Source of the DNA: Falciphora oryzae
Lineage: Eukaryota > Ascomycota > Sordariomycetes > Magnaporthales > Magnaporthaceae
Assembly (NCBI GenBank): GCA_000733355.1
Contig: JNVV01000036.1
Span: forward strand, 207,134 to 257,499
Reading direction: 5' to 3'
DNA length: 50,366 bases
Position 1 is the first letter of the stretch, and each line of letters opens with the position of its first letter. The position numbers were made by a program, and so were the translations under genes. The notes beneath the pieces were generated by a model. That model saw only the letters and a program-made list of their open reading frames with translations, ran no database searches and had not been told where the DNA came from. This document shows positions 40,967-50,366 of the stretch, in pieces.

Positions 40967-41995
40967 TTAATATCGTCGGCGGCCCGAGCACGAGGATCTA
41001 TCGCGGCCCCACCACTCAGAATACGACGAGTAGTCTCTGACGGGGCTGATGCCCAGCTGGTCTGCCACATTTACGTAGCCGTCCCGGTTCAGCGGGCCGT
41101 CCTTCTTCAGGTCCTTCACCACGCTGTCGTCGGCGTCGCCCTCCCACACGCTGCGGCAGAAGGGACAGGTGACTGGGGAAGAGCCGCCAGCCTGCTGACG
41201 CTTGGTGGCCGACCACATCTGGAAGCAGTGTTTGTGCATGTTTTGGCCGCAGGCGGCGCGGCACCACACGAGCTGCTCGCTGTTTTTGGTGCTCTTGGCG
41301 GCATCGGCCGCAGCCGGCAGCCCGTCGAAGCAGATGGGGCAATCTCCTTCGACAGGCTTGCGGTTGTGGTCGCCCTGCTCAGCGGACGTGCTCCCCTGGG
41401 CGCCGGGCAGCGGAGGAGCTTTGTCAAAGATCTCCCGCAGCTCGCTGGAGAGAAGTGCCAGCTGATAGACGAGGTCAAACCTGGCCCGGAGGACGCGAGA
41501 CATGACCTGCATGAGTTGTCAGGGTCAGGGGCCAATTAACGGGTCTGGGTGGACACTTGCATAGAGCCAATGCTTGCACTGGTGACCGCCGAGGGCGTGG
41601 GGGCAATCGCATTTCGGCGAGCGTGCGATGTGGATGTTGTAGACGTTTCCCGTGGACCCGGAAAGCTCGATCTTCTCCTCGGGGCAGTCGTCGGCGCCGC
41701 AGCGAGTGCGGCTGAGCACAAAGAAGCGCTGCGACGTGGCCCTCTCGTAGATTGGGTAGAAGGACTGGGGCGCCGTATCGCGGAACCTCCTGAGCCTCTT
41801 TTCGCCTCCTTTGCTTTTCTCGTCTTCTAGCCTGTGCCTCTCGACAGCCTCAGGCATACAGGCAGACAGCGGCGGCGGCTGTTTGCGCTTGCGGACGCCG
41901 CCTGTGGCCTTGTTGGGGACGGCCTTTGAAGGGATGCCCTTGGCGGCGATTCCCTTTCCCTTGGAGGGGAGTGACTGGTTGGGCTGGACACCCAT
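40967..41995 (-). CDS. SWIM and RING zinc-finger protein (putative E3 ubiquitin ligase)
   Basis: Two exons (41995-41561 and 41506-40967) encode 324 residues. The 54-bp intron starts with GCAAGT and ends GCAG, a GC-AG intron; it joins CKHWLY to VMSRVLRARF in phase. The basic N-terminal 70 residues may carry a nuclear signal. The SWIM domain has C129-x-C131 ... C140-x-H142 (CDCPHALGGHQCKH). The RING domain has C201/C204 (CPICF), C227/C231, H236, C239 and C259/C262 (CPFC), with the spacing CGQNMHKHCF seen in MEKK1-type SWIM-RING proteins. The role is probably ubiquitin transfer; the target is unknown. Confidence 0.85.
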
Positions 41996-43641
41996 TTTGT
42001 GCTGATCTGTTGGTGTTCACTGGTTGCTCAAGTATGACGAGATGGACAGATTTGGGATTTGGGATTTGTATTTGGGATGGCAGTTGATTGAGCTGGAGGG
42101 GAGGGTGGCGATGCTAGGTCTCGATTCCACTTGCATCAAAAGCTTCCCGTTTCAGAACGACGCGCAGTCACACGATTGAACCGAGGGTCCCCCGTTTGTG
42201 GCCCACCCACCCCACCAGGAATGCAGAGCCGAGCAGTTCACGTGGCTGTGACCCACTTGATTTGGGAAGGAGAAGCAGGAGAAAGGCTGGGAGCAGCATC
42301 GCAGCCAACACCAAGGCTAACTTTTTGTCGATTCTCAACTTGAGAAAAGTAAAAACCTCAACAGAAACAAATCGTTCGACACACTTCATCAATCATGCAG
42401 CACGGCGCGGAAACACACCGCTCTTCCACTGCCAGGTTCGTCGAGAGGCAAAGACAAAGCGAAAGAGGGAAAAGCCCAAAACACCGAGGGCACCTTGCTT
42501 CCTCCTCCCTTGCATCTGCCACCCACAAAGGCTGCCAGTCGCACGCCCCGATGCGCATAGTGTGCGGCACGGCGTGATGTATCCCTGGGTAGGTATCTTT
42601 TCGAGCACACCTGACTGGCAGCTGGATGTTGGCTCGAGCCCTCCATGCCTTGCTGGGAGCGCACAGGCGAGCGTGCGTTAGTGCCAGCAGCTAGCAAACG
42701 CCATCACCACCAAGCGCCTGCACACGCAGCACGCACGTCCATCTTGCTTGTTGCCCTGCTGGGATCGCCAGTGCGACGTTGGTTTGCCATCGAGCCTGCA
42801 ACATGTCGGCAGCAGCAGCAGCCTGCCCTCCCTGCCCTTGCCCACCTCGCTGACATGCCGGGGGCCGGTGGCATGGGATGACAGCTGCGAAAAAAGGAGG
42901 CATGCAAATGTCGCAGCACTCTGACCTCACTACCCATTGATAAAAGCAATACTATCATAATAAAAAGAAGCAAAGCACGGCATAAAAAAAAAAAAAAAAA
43001 AAAAAAAAAAGTGGTGTGCGTCAATATGGCGAGAGAAACCCAGTGAACCGACCGGCGGCCTCCTCTTCTTGCCAGCAGAGGGACCCCCCTGGCTCAGCCC
43101 AGGTGCCGGAGCTGCTCTCCTCCAGACTAGCGTCCTGGCACCGCTCTCTCTTTCGCTTCCGGCGGGGGAGCAGCTTGCAGACACACTAGATGCCTGTCCA
43201 ATGTGCCGATCGCTCGCTCCTGGCGCCCACCTCCTGGGCTGCTGCTGCTCTCCCACATCCTCCTTTGCGATCAGCGGGGGACGCTATCAACAGACGCGCA
43301 TGCTGGGCGCCGCCATGGCCTGCATCCAGGGGCCCGCCGCGGAGCAAAAGAGGCCATCGCATGATGCAAACGCGCCCACGAGCAAGCACCAACACTGATC
43401 CGGACGCGCCTAGTCTCCTGCGGGCTTGGTTGGGGGCTAGCTGTTGCCGCGCGTCGGCTACGGACTCGACGAGGGCATCCGGACTGAAATAGCAACAAGA
43501 TATCTCTCTTATAAGTCACCTCATCCCTTTTCTCTGAGTCAACTCTGTTCGGCAGCGTAGCAACCCGTCCTCCCTACAACCTCTGCAGTTGTGTCCCGCT
43601 CATTATTGTCTCGCTTACCACCTCCCTTGGGCTCCTCGATC
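41996..43641. other. Intergenic region with A27 tract
   Basis: 1.65 kb between divergent genes. A27 at 42984-43010 lies about 630 bp before the 2EXR gene start. A CT-rich run precedes the 2EXR start (about 43500-43630). No gene is supported. Confidence 0.5.
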
Positions 43642-46176
43642 ATGGCTCCACCATTCATGGCTGGCGAAGACAACGACGGCTGGAACCCCCAGCCTCAGCA
43701 CCCTGGCGTGCTGGTCCAACAGCCAGGCCCTGCTGTGGCCCTCCCGGCCCACCAACATGGCCTCTCTGTTCCCATGGACCTCATGGGCGCTCCCGCGGAT
43801 CCCGCGTGGGATTCCAGTATCCAGTGCCCTGCTCCTGTCGGCAGCAACCCTGGCGGACCTGCCTACCCGGTGCACAATCAGGCTCCCAACGCCCTCGATT
43901 CTCGATTCGTGCCACAGCCCGTCGTCCACGGACCGCAGGGCGCTTTCTATCATCAACAACAAGGCCCTCGCTTCCATCCTCAGCATGCAGCACCACATAC
44001 ATTCCTTGGCCATCAGGGGGCGTTCCTCGGTCCTCGAGACGCGTTACTTGGGCCTCAAGGGGTGTTCCTTGGCCCTCACAACACGCCTGTCTATCCGCAA
44101 CAACCCTTTGTTGGTATCAACCAGGCGCTGCTTGGTCCCGGCCCTGTCTTTTCTCAGAATCTTCTCTTGCAGTCTCAGCAAAAAAACTTTTTCGGCACGA
44201 ACCTCGTCGACGCCCAGAATATCATTGGACCTCTGGCCGTCCTGCTGGATAGCCGGTATACTATCCCTATCAGCCGAAACGGTCTTCCACATGCCGCGTA
44301 CGGCCCCGCACTACCCGAGCCCGCGGGTGGCCCATCTTTGGCCGCCGGCCTCCTCTCTGCACCCGTTCCTCCTGCAGGTGGCACACCTTTAGCCGTCGGC
44401 CCTCTTTCTGCGCCCGTTTCTCCTGCGGGTGGCCCCTCTTTGGCCGTCGGCCAGCCCTCCGCGCCCGGCCCGTGTCATACCACAGCGGCATCCCCAACCT
44501 CCTCACTCACTGGTGAAGAGCACATGGTCCTCGACCCACAGCCTCAACATGACCCCGACCCACAGCCTCAGCAAATCCCCGACAGCTTCCCCCTCTTCGG
44601 TTCCCTGCCGGACAAGATCCGCGTGGCAATATGGCGGCTCGCCGTCGCCCCGCGCACCATAACCATTGACGTGGGCGCCACGCCCATCACGGGCGCGCCC
44701 CGCCCCTTCCGCGCCGCCACCACGGCCACGTGGCGCGCGGACACGCCGACCCAGGGCGTCCTGCTGGCCTGCCGCGAGTCCCACCGCGTCGCCTCCGCCC
44801 TCTACACCCGGATGCCCTTCCCCTCGCCCATGTTCGCGGCCTACGGTGGTGGCAGTGGCCTCGAGCCCGTCGACATCCCCATCGCGCCGGAGCTGGACAT
44901 GGTCGAGTTCTCGGCCGGCTGGCTCGTCGACGAGCGCGGCTTCCCCATCGCCGCCGCGGCGCGCGGCGCGTCACGGCAAGAATACGACGGGCCCAACACG
45001 CTCCCCCTGCTGCTGCCCCTGGTCGGGCTCACCATCATCGACCTGAAGCGCCAGATATCATCGCCCGGGTGGTACGGCTGGGCGCACCGGCTCCAGCACA
45101 TCTCGTTCAACGCCGTGCTGGTCGGCCACGTGGCGCAGGGCAAGCGGGAGGGCCGGGGACCGGACATGGGCGAGATCTGGGAGGGGCTGGTGCAGTACAT
45201 GGAGCACAGCCCGAGCTTCCGCACCTGCACCATCAGCATCACCGCGCCTGAACCAACCGACGGCGGCAACGGCGGCACCTCGACCTTCGACGTCCTGACC
45301 CGGACAAGGAACCAGTGCGACAACATCCGCCGCATCCGCATCGCCCGCCGGCCGCTCCACTACGCGGGCGCCGCCGACGACTTGGACGACTCGGACTCGG
45401 ACTCGGACTCCGCCGCAGCATACCCCCCGTGCTACTGCCATGACTCCCCTCAAGCGAGCAGCAGCGGCGGCCGCACCGCATCAGACCCATTGCTGGGCCG
45501 TGTGCCACTCGTCAGGCGCCCCAGCAGTCTCCCCAGGGAGTGCGCCGACGCCATGCGCCTGGACGACAGCACCTCGTGCCTGCTCCTCGACGACCAGCGC
45601 CTGCGGCTCGCGTACCGCGACCACTACCTGCCGCCAACGCCCAACAACGAGGAGGAGGGCCAGCAGCAGCAGCAGCCGTCGTGGTGCCCGCGCCACCGCA
45701 CTAGCACTAGCGGCAGCCTGATCCCCCGCTACCGCCACCGCCTCGCCATCCTCGAGCTGCTCGACGACGAGCAGGCCGCCATCTTCTGCCCGACCCAGAG
45801 GGCACACGAGCACCCGCTCGACTTCGAGACGCGCAGGCAGACGGCCAGGACCCTCCTCGGGACGCGCATGCGCCACCACTACTGCGTCGCCTCCTGCCAC
45901 GTGCCGCGCAAGCTTATCCGGTTCCGCGGGTGGGACCAGCGGCCGGCTGGTGCCCGTCATGTCCCCCGCTGGGGATCTAGACCTGCAAACCGAGTCCCGC
46001 GCACCAAGAAGGCCACGCAGCCGCCCACCGAGCAGCGGCGGCTTGTGTTTGGCGACTCGTTCGAGGGCGACATGCACCTCCTGCTGCACAAATGGGTTGC
46101 CAGGTATAGCGAGATCGGGTCCAACAAGCTCAATGTTGGCGTACACGGAGTATGTCGTGAAGATTATGGATGGTGA
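43642..46176 (+). CDS. 2EXR-domain protein with Pro/Gly/Gln-rich head
   Basis: An 844-residue single-exon ORF from the ATG at 43642. The first 310 residues are disordered: GPQGAF/FLGP-type repeats and three perfect-length 17-residue repeats (PAGGPSLAAGLLSAPVP and variants, 44320-44472). The 2EXR motif begins at about residue 316 (FPLFGSLPDKIRVAIWRLAV, then RTITIDV), followed by LLACRESHRVASALYTRMPF, as in the large ascomycete 2EXR family, whose function is unknown. The C-terminal part has an acidic DDSDSDSDS run and a structured-looking tail (PRKLIRFRGWDQRP). It is probably cytosolic or nuclear. The frame is open upstream to 43591 but lacks an ATG there. Confidence 0.8.
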   Translation: MAPPFMAGEDNDGWNPQPQHPGVLVQQPGPAVALPAHQHGLSVPMDLMGAPADPAWDSSIQCPAPVGSNPGGPAYPVHNQAPNALDSRFVPQPVVHGPQGAFYHQQQGPRFHPQHAAPHTFLGHQGAFLGPRDALLGPQGVFLGPHNTPVYPQQPFVGINQALLGPGPVFSQNLLLQSQQKNFFGTNLVDAQNIIGPLAVLLDSRYTIPISRNGLPHAAYGPALPEPAGGPSLAAGLLSAPVPPAGGTPLAVGPLSAPVSPAGGPSLAVGQPSAPGPCHTTAASPTSSLTGEEHMVLDPQPQHDPDPQPQQIPDSFPLFGSLPDKIRVAIWRLAVAPRTITIDVGATPITGAPRPFRAATTATWRADTPTQGVLLACRESHRVASALYTRMPFPSPMFAAYGGGSGLEPVDIPIAPELDMVEFSAGWLVDERGFPIAAAARGASRQEYDGPNTLPLLLPLVGLTIIDLKRQISSPGWYGWAHRLQHISFNAVLVGHVAQGKREGRGPDMGEIWEGLVQYMEHSPSFRTCTISITAPEPTDGGNGGTSTFDVLTRTRNQCDNIRRIRIARRPLHYAGAADDLDDSDSDSDSAAAYPPCYCHDSPQASSSGGRTASDPLLGRVPLVRRPSSLPRECADAMRLDDSTSCLLLDDQRLRLAYRDHYLPPTPNNEEEGQQQQQPSWCPRHRTSTSGSLIPRYRHRLAILELLDDEQAAIFCPTQRAHEHPLDFETRRQTARTLLGTRMRHHYCVASCHVPRKLIRFRGWDQRPAGARHVPRWGSRPANRVPRTKKATQPPTEQRRLVFGDSFEGDMHLLLHKWVARYSEIGSNKLNVGVHGVCREDYGW
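44320..44472 (+). repeat. Three 51-bp (17-residue) tandem repeats
   Basis: Units start at 44320, 44371 and 44422 within the 2EXR gene and keep the reading frame. Consensus: PAGG-x-x-LA-x-G-x-x-SAPV. Confidence 0.85.
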
Positions 46177-46740
46177 AGACAAGAATATGTCTTGACGCCT
46201 TGGTTCTGTTTTCTCCGTTTGCTTCCTATTTCATATCTTTTTACCTTGCTTGCTTTACTCTGCGCTATGTACCTACCTAGCTAGATACATCCCTCAGTCC
46301 TCGGAACAATCGAACACAGTAGCTCTTGACGAATGCCCTCCATAACCATAAAACACCGTAAAATGCTCAGTATATTGCACATCCGGACGCCGACCACATC
46401 CGTCCATATTCCATCATATTCTCCTTTTATATCTCCCCTCCCTACCATTATGACATTTGGGGGTATCGAGGCAAACAAATCGCGCAGGCAAATAGAGACA
46501 GAGGGGAGAAATATCAACGCAAAAAAGACGGGGCACAACGTGCAGGCATGTCCGTCGCAACCCACTCTCCGATAAGGAAGGAAAAGACAGAAAAACAATG
46601 CCACGAAATACAACCTCGACTTTTGTTTACGCGCGCCCTGGAAAATAGAAAGTGGATTCCTGCCCTCGGATATGCGCCGCCATCTGCCAAGTTCTTCCCA
46701 GGTTATTACAGAGGTAGAAAAGAAAGGAGTACTGTCATTG
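46177..46740. other. Intergenic between convergent genes
   Basis: This stretch holds the 3' flanks of the 2EXR gene (plus) and the Zn2Cys6 gene (minus). It is moderately AT-rich, with no supported gene. Confidence 0.5.
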
Positions 46741-49700
46741 TCATAACAGCTCGAAGCCAGCCTCTAGGAGCGCCTTGCCCGTGGGCAACATCGGCTTCCC
46801 CTGCATCGGGAAGGGCCAGAAGAGTGGGTTCGTCATACGGCCTGACGATGTGGCGGCGACGACTTGGTTCATGTCGGTCCCGGCGACCGGCATGGTGCCC
46901 GTCATGCCCGGTGCCTCGGGGGCGGCCGGGACGGCGCTGTTTGACGAGCCCGACGGGCCGGCCGGGATGGTCGACTGGTTGTCCCCCCACGAGCAGATAT
47001 AGTCGTGGTCTGACACGTTGGGCGCGAAGAAATTGAGGCTCGACGTGACGGGACGGACGCTCTGGTCAGCCTCTAGTTCGTCTTGTCGGCTTTGTAGTTG
47101 CTGCTGCTGCAGCTCTTGTTGTTGAAGTAGCAGCTGTTGCGGGTCCTGGGGATATTGCTGCTGCTGCTCGTGGCGCTGCTGCTGCTCGTGGCGCTGCTGC
47201 TGCTGGTGCCGATACTGCTGGTGCCGATACTGCTGGTGCCGATACTGCTGGTGCCGATACTGCTGGTGGTGCTCTTGCTGCTGTTCTTGCCGCTGCTGTT
47301 GCTCGTGCTGCTGTTGCTGTTGCTCTCTCTGTTGCCGTTGCAGCTGCTGCTCGTCCTGGCTTGCCGACTCGGCCAGTCTCCTCCTGCGGTTGTTGTGGAA
47401 CTGGATGTCGACTTCGATTTTCCACTTCTTGGCCAGGTGCCGCAGGATGTTGAGCGCCTGCTCCGCAAAATGATGGCAGGGCGCCATCTCGGTGAGATCG
47501 GCTATTCCCTGGTTGATGGATCGTATGACCTGCGGGTCCGACCTGGCGGCTGAGACGGCAGCTTCCGGGGAGACCGTTTCCGGTGGCTGAGTCGCGTTTG
47601 CCGAAGAGCCTTGTGCGGCGTCCTCGGCCGCGCCGGCACCGCCCTCACCGTTCCCGGTCTCTGATGACTCCTGGGCTCTCGTCGCCGCGATGGCGAGATG
47701 CATGATGGACGATGTGAGAACAAAATAAGGAACAAAAGAGGGAGTGCGCCGAAGCGTGTATAGTTGGGAATACGATCGGAGTAGGCTGGTGATGGCCTCG
47801 GCCGCTTGGAGGCAAACGTCGCGGGGGCTGACGCTGGACCCGATGATGCGTAGCTTGATAAGCGGCCTAAACAGGAGTAGTATGGCAAAATGGTAATACA
47901 TGCTGTGGACAAACATGGTCAGCAAAGCAAAAGCGGCGCCCGAGCCAGCAGCCACTGGAGGACTGAAGGATAATACATATGGACTCACTGTGCAAAGAGA
48001 ACCGAAGGAGTAAAGTTTGCTCCCAACCTGAGCACCTCCGGGATGTTGGCATACCAGTGGAGGTACCGGGTGTATAGAGCAAGGAGCTCGCGGGCCGCCA
48101 GCGGCTTCCCGGGAGAGTGCAGAGCGTAGAGCGATTGGTGCACCAGCTCGCTGAGCTCGCAAAAGCACTTGTACACAGAGCGCACGTTGGACGGCTGCTC
48201 GCACGACTGCTGCAAGGGCGTACCTGTGAAGAGGGAATTGTGAGTTGGGTGAACGGTAAGCTAACACGGGGCTGGAGCTCTTCTGCTTGCCTACCGTCGT
48301 CTGTGTAGGGGATCCACAGTGAGGCCTCGATATCGTCGATGATGCTGGGCTTCGGAGGTAGCTTTACAAACGACGAGCTCTGGGGGAGCGAGCCTGTTGC
48401 CAATGACCATGCACTGGTGGCGTTCAAACAGTGTGCCTTTGTTAGCCGATGCCCAACAGGCAGAAAGCACACACATGGATAAACAAGACGGGCACGAGCT
48501 AGATGACATACTGATCCAGGGCAAAGGCCCCCCAAAAGGTGGCCGCCTGGACGGCCATCTCGTCCTCGTCGCCGCTCTCGTCCTGTACCTTGTGGAGGCC
48601 CATCTCGATGGCGAGCTTGATGCTCTGGCCGGCGTAGAACCAGCTCTCCGAGTCGCGACCGCAGCTCGCCTCTCTGATGGACATGATGCCCAGGGCCTGG
48701 ATGGTAGTGAGCGTGTGGTGCGAAGTCTCCTCGTACAGCAGCCGCTGGCACTCCTTGAAGAAATGGTCGCCTGACGAGTAGGGGTCGTCGGGGTTGGCGC
48801 GCGTGTTGGGCTGGCTCGAGAAGCGGCAGCCCAGCGCCATGAGCGCGTTGACGAGGATGGACGAGCAGAAGCGCGGGCGTCCCTGCCGGAAGTCCTTGAT
48901 GAAGTGCTCCTTGCTGAGCGACGCAAAGGTCGGATACTCCCAGCAGAAGTACAGGGACAGCAGGTGCTGCACCAGCACTATGTCTGACGTGATGTTCGTC
49001 CATGTCTCCACGGGGATCTTAACCTGGGGGACGTCGTGGGCCATGACCTGCTCGAGCGAGCGGAATTGTTGCTGCTGTTGCTGCAGCTGTTGCAGGTGCT
49101 GCTGGTGCTGCGTGTACTGCTGGGGGTGCTGGGGGTATATGTGCTGGTCTGGTAGCGGCTGGTGAGGCAGCTGCTGGAGCTCTGGCAGGTGTTGGAGCTC
49201 TGGTAGCTGCGAGAGGTCTGGTAGCTGATGTGGCAGCGGTTGATGATGGGGCATCTGCTGGTGCTGCGGCATGTGCTGATGCTGTGGCATCTGTGGCAGT
49301 TGTTGGTACTGCTGCTGCTGGTTGTAATCCAGCTGGCCGGATCCGCTGACCGTCTCTACCCACGTGTTGACGCGCGAGGCCGGGGCCCTGTTGTCCGCCC
49401 TCCAGCCCATACTGTCGGTCCGCTGAGACTCGCCCATGGCCGGCTGTGCGGACAAGGGGTCGCTCCAGGGGTTGTTCTGGTCCAGCTCGTGGCGGAGGCC
49501 GCTGGTCGGTTGGGACGGGGTCGAGCCGACGGCGGTCTCGATGCGGGGAGCCCTCGGCGCTATGTTATAGGTATTCGAGCCCGCCGACGTGGTCGGACCA
49601 GGGCCGCGGCGGGGCAGGGCTGCCATGGCGCCGCCGCCCGAGGGGAGTGTGCCGCCCAGCCACTCGGAGATGCTCTCGACAGACTGGCCGGACCGCAGAC

Positions 49701-50196
49701 GCTGCAGAACCTCCTCCCACCGCGAGGGCTCAGACAGGGCGGACAGGATGGTCTCGTTGTTGTGCTGCTGGCGACGGAGCTGGTCGATTTCGGCTCGGAG
49801 GTCTTCCTTGGACTGGCGCACGGGGACCTCGTAGACGCACTCGACGTCCTTCTGGGCCTTGCACCTGGAGCATGGCCTCAGGCCGTCGCACTGCGGGGCG
49901 GAGCGAAGAGGCGGGCGGTCAGCGGCCCGTGTCTGTGTGTAGATCTGTGTGCAGCATCTGCTGCCTACCTTTGCTCGCTTCTTCCTGCATTCGGTACAAG
50001 CGTTGGGGGTCACGATGCCGGGGCCGCGCTTCCGCTTGGGCTGGGCAGACGAGGCGCCGGCGGGGCTCGGGGCGGGATGCTTGCCATGGCCGCCGCCAAC
50101 CGAGGGCGTGGTGGACGACTCGGCCGAGGGCTTGGGGCTCGGGCTGGTGGCAGCGGTCCTGTCGGCGGGTCCGACATCTTCGTCCATTGTGTCCAT
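46741..50196 (-). CDS. Zn2Cys6 transcription factor with glutamine-rich regions
   Basis: Five exons (50196-49969, 49890-48512, 48413-48295, 48223-47989, 47902-46741; introns 78, 98, 71 and 86 bp) encode 1040 residues. The binuclear cluster is C67, C70, C77, C83, C86 and C94 (CTECRKKRAK-CDGLRPCSRC), followed by a linker and coiled-coil. A Gln/His/Pro-rich stretch (about residues 330-410) precedes the fungal middle homology region (VQHLLSLYFCWEYPTF, GIMSIREASCGRDSESWFYA, then AWSLATG). The C-terminus carries a second Gln-rich tract with HQQYR repeats, like the glutamine-rich activation domains of NIT4/NirA-type regulators. The exon joins restore VLFAHMYYHFAILLLFRPLI. The target pathway is unknown; automated NirA-like labels are common for such proteins and should not be taken as proof. 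Confidence 0.88.
47206..47265. repeat. Four 15-bp repeats encoding HQQYR
   Basis: Four exact units of GTGCCGATACTGCTG (plus strand) lie inside the last exon of the Zn2Cys6 gene. Two 18-bp units (47165-47182, 47183-47200) and many CAG/CTG triplets lie alongside. Confidence 0.9.
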
Positions 50197-50366
50197 AGCG
50201 CAGCGGCAGGCGGGGACCCGGACGTCGTCGTCGGCCCCGGGGTAGGCAGGCTGGGCGGGGGAGCAATTGGTGAAGCGGCTAACCGAGACCGGAAACGAAG
50301 GTAAATGTCACCTGGGGTTCGGGCGGCGGCGAATTGGGCACGGGGACATGCTGTGTGTCTCGCGCA

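Noticed and set aside
32829..41995. Secondary-metabolite gene cluster
   Set aside because: Redox genes are present, but there is no PKS, NRPS, terpene synthase, transporter or pathway regulator among them.
49228..50304. 358-codon plus-strand frame over the Zn2Cys6 gene
   Set aside because: It is a shadow of the sense gene, which has the binuclear cluster and correct splice sites.
1..50366. tRNA, rRNA or CRISPR features
   Set aside because: No B-box-like GGTTCGAATCC with a matching A-box, no rRNA-like sequence and no spaced direct repeats were found by eye.

Overview
The window looks like nuclear DNA of a filamentous ascomycete (Pezizomycotina; Sordariomycetes is my best guess from gene style, not proven). 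It is GC-rich. Introns are short (mostly 54-115 bp) with GTRNGT donors, CTRAC-type branch sites and AG acceptors, and gene families typical of these fungi recur (Zn2Cys6 regulator, 2EXR protein, short secreted tyrosinase, arylamine N-acetyltransferase, GMC oxidoreductase). No operons, tRNAs, rRNAs, CRISPR arrays or plasmid features were seen.

Layout. 1-1120: gene-poor, repeat-bearing DNA. 1121-5543: a small secreted protein, a doubtful small ORF and a five-exon secreted tyrosinase with an 18-nt micro-exon. 5544-9552: a decayed zone with two degenerate coding relics. 9553-11288: a membrane-anchored lectin-like beta-propeller gene broken by a 22-bp duplication and a C15 run. 12172-14621: arylamine N-acetyltransferase and a small basic protein. 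15418-15720: a solo LTR with a perfect 5-bp target-site duplication. 16142-18974: small protein, GNAT acetyltransferase and a doubtful gene. 19884-20973: SREBP-type bHLH regulator. 22778-22957: a helical-protein gene followed by intron-like tandem repeats. 24799-28128: Cys-rich small protein and ER protein Lunapark, whose gene faces away from a GRIP golgin (28129-32067). 32829-33938: an SDR reductase gene with an in-frame stop and a lost catalytic Tyr. 34190-36355: two Cys-rich proteins of unknown function. 38064-40903: an ABM-type monooxygenase and a secreted GMC flavoenzyme, same strand. 40967-41995: a SWIM-RING E3 ligase with a GC-AG intron. 43642-46176: a 2EXR protein. 46741-50196: a five-exon Zn2Cys6 regulator with expanded glutamine repeats.

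How the parts relate. Housekeeping endomembrane genes (Lunapark, GRIP golgin) are interspersed with accessory secreted or redox enzymes (tyrosinase, NAT, SDR relic, ABM monooxygenase, GMC oxidoreductase) and regulators. No PKS, NRPS or terpene backbone gene is present, so I do not call a biosynthetic cluster. The most unusual features are the broken genes, the solo LTR, the micro-exon, the GC-AG intron and the splice-site-bearing repeats beside the helical-protein gene. All exon structures were inferred by eye from splice consensus and reading phase.
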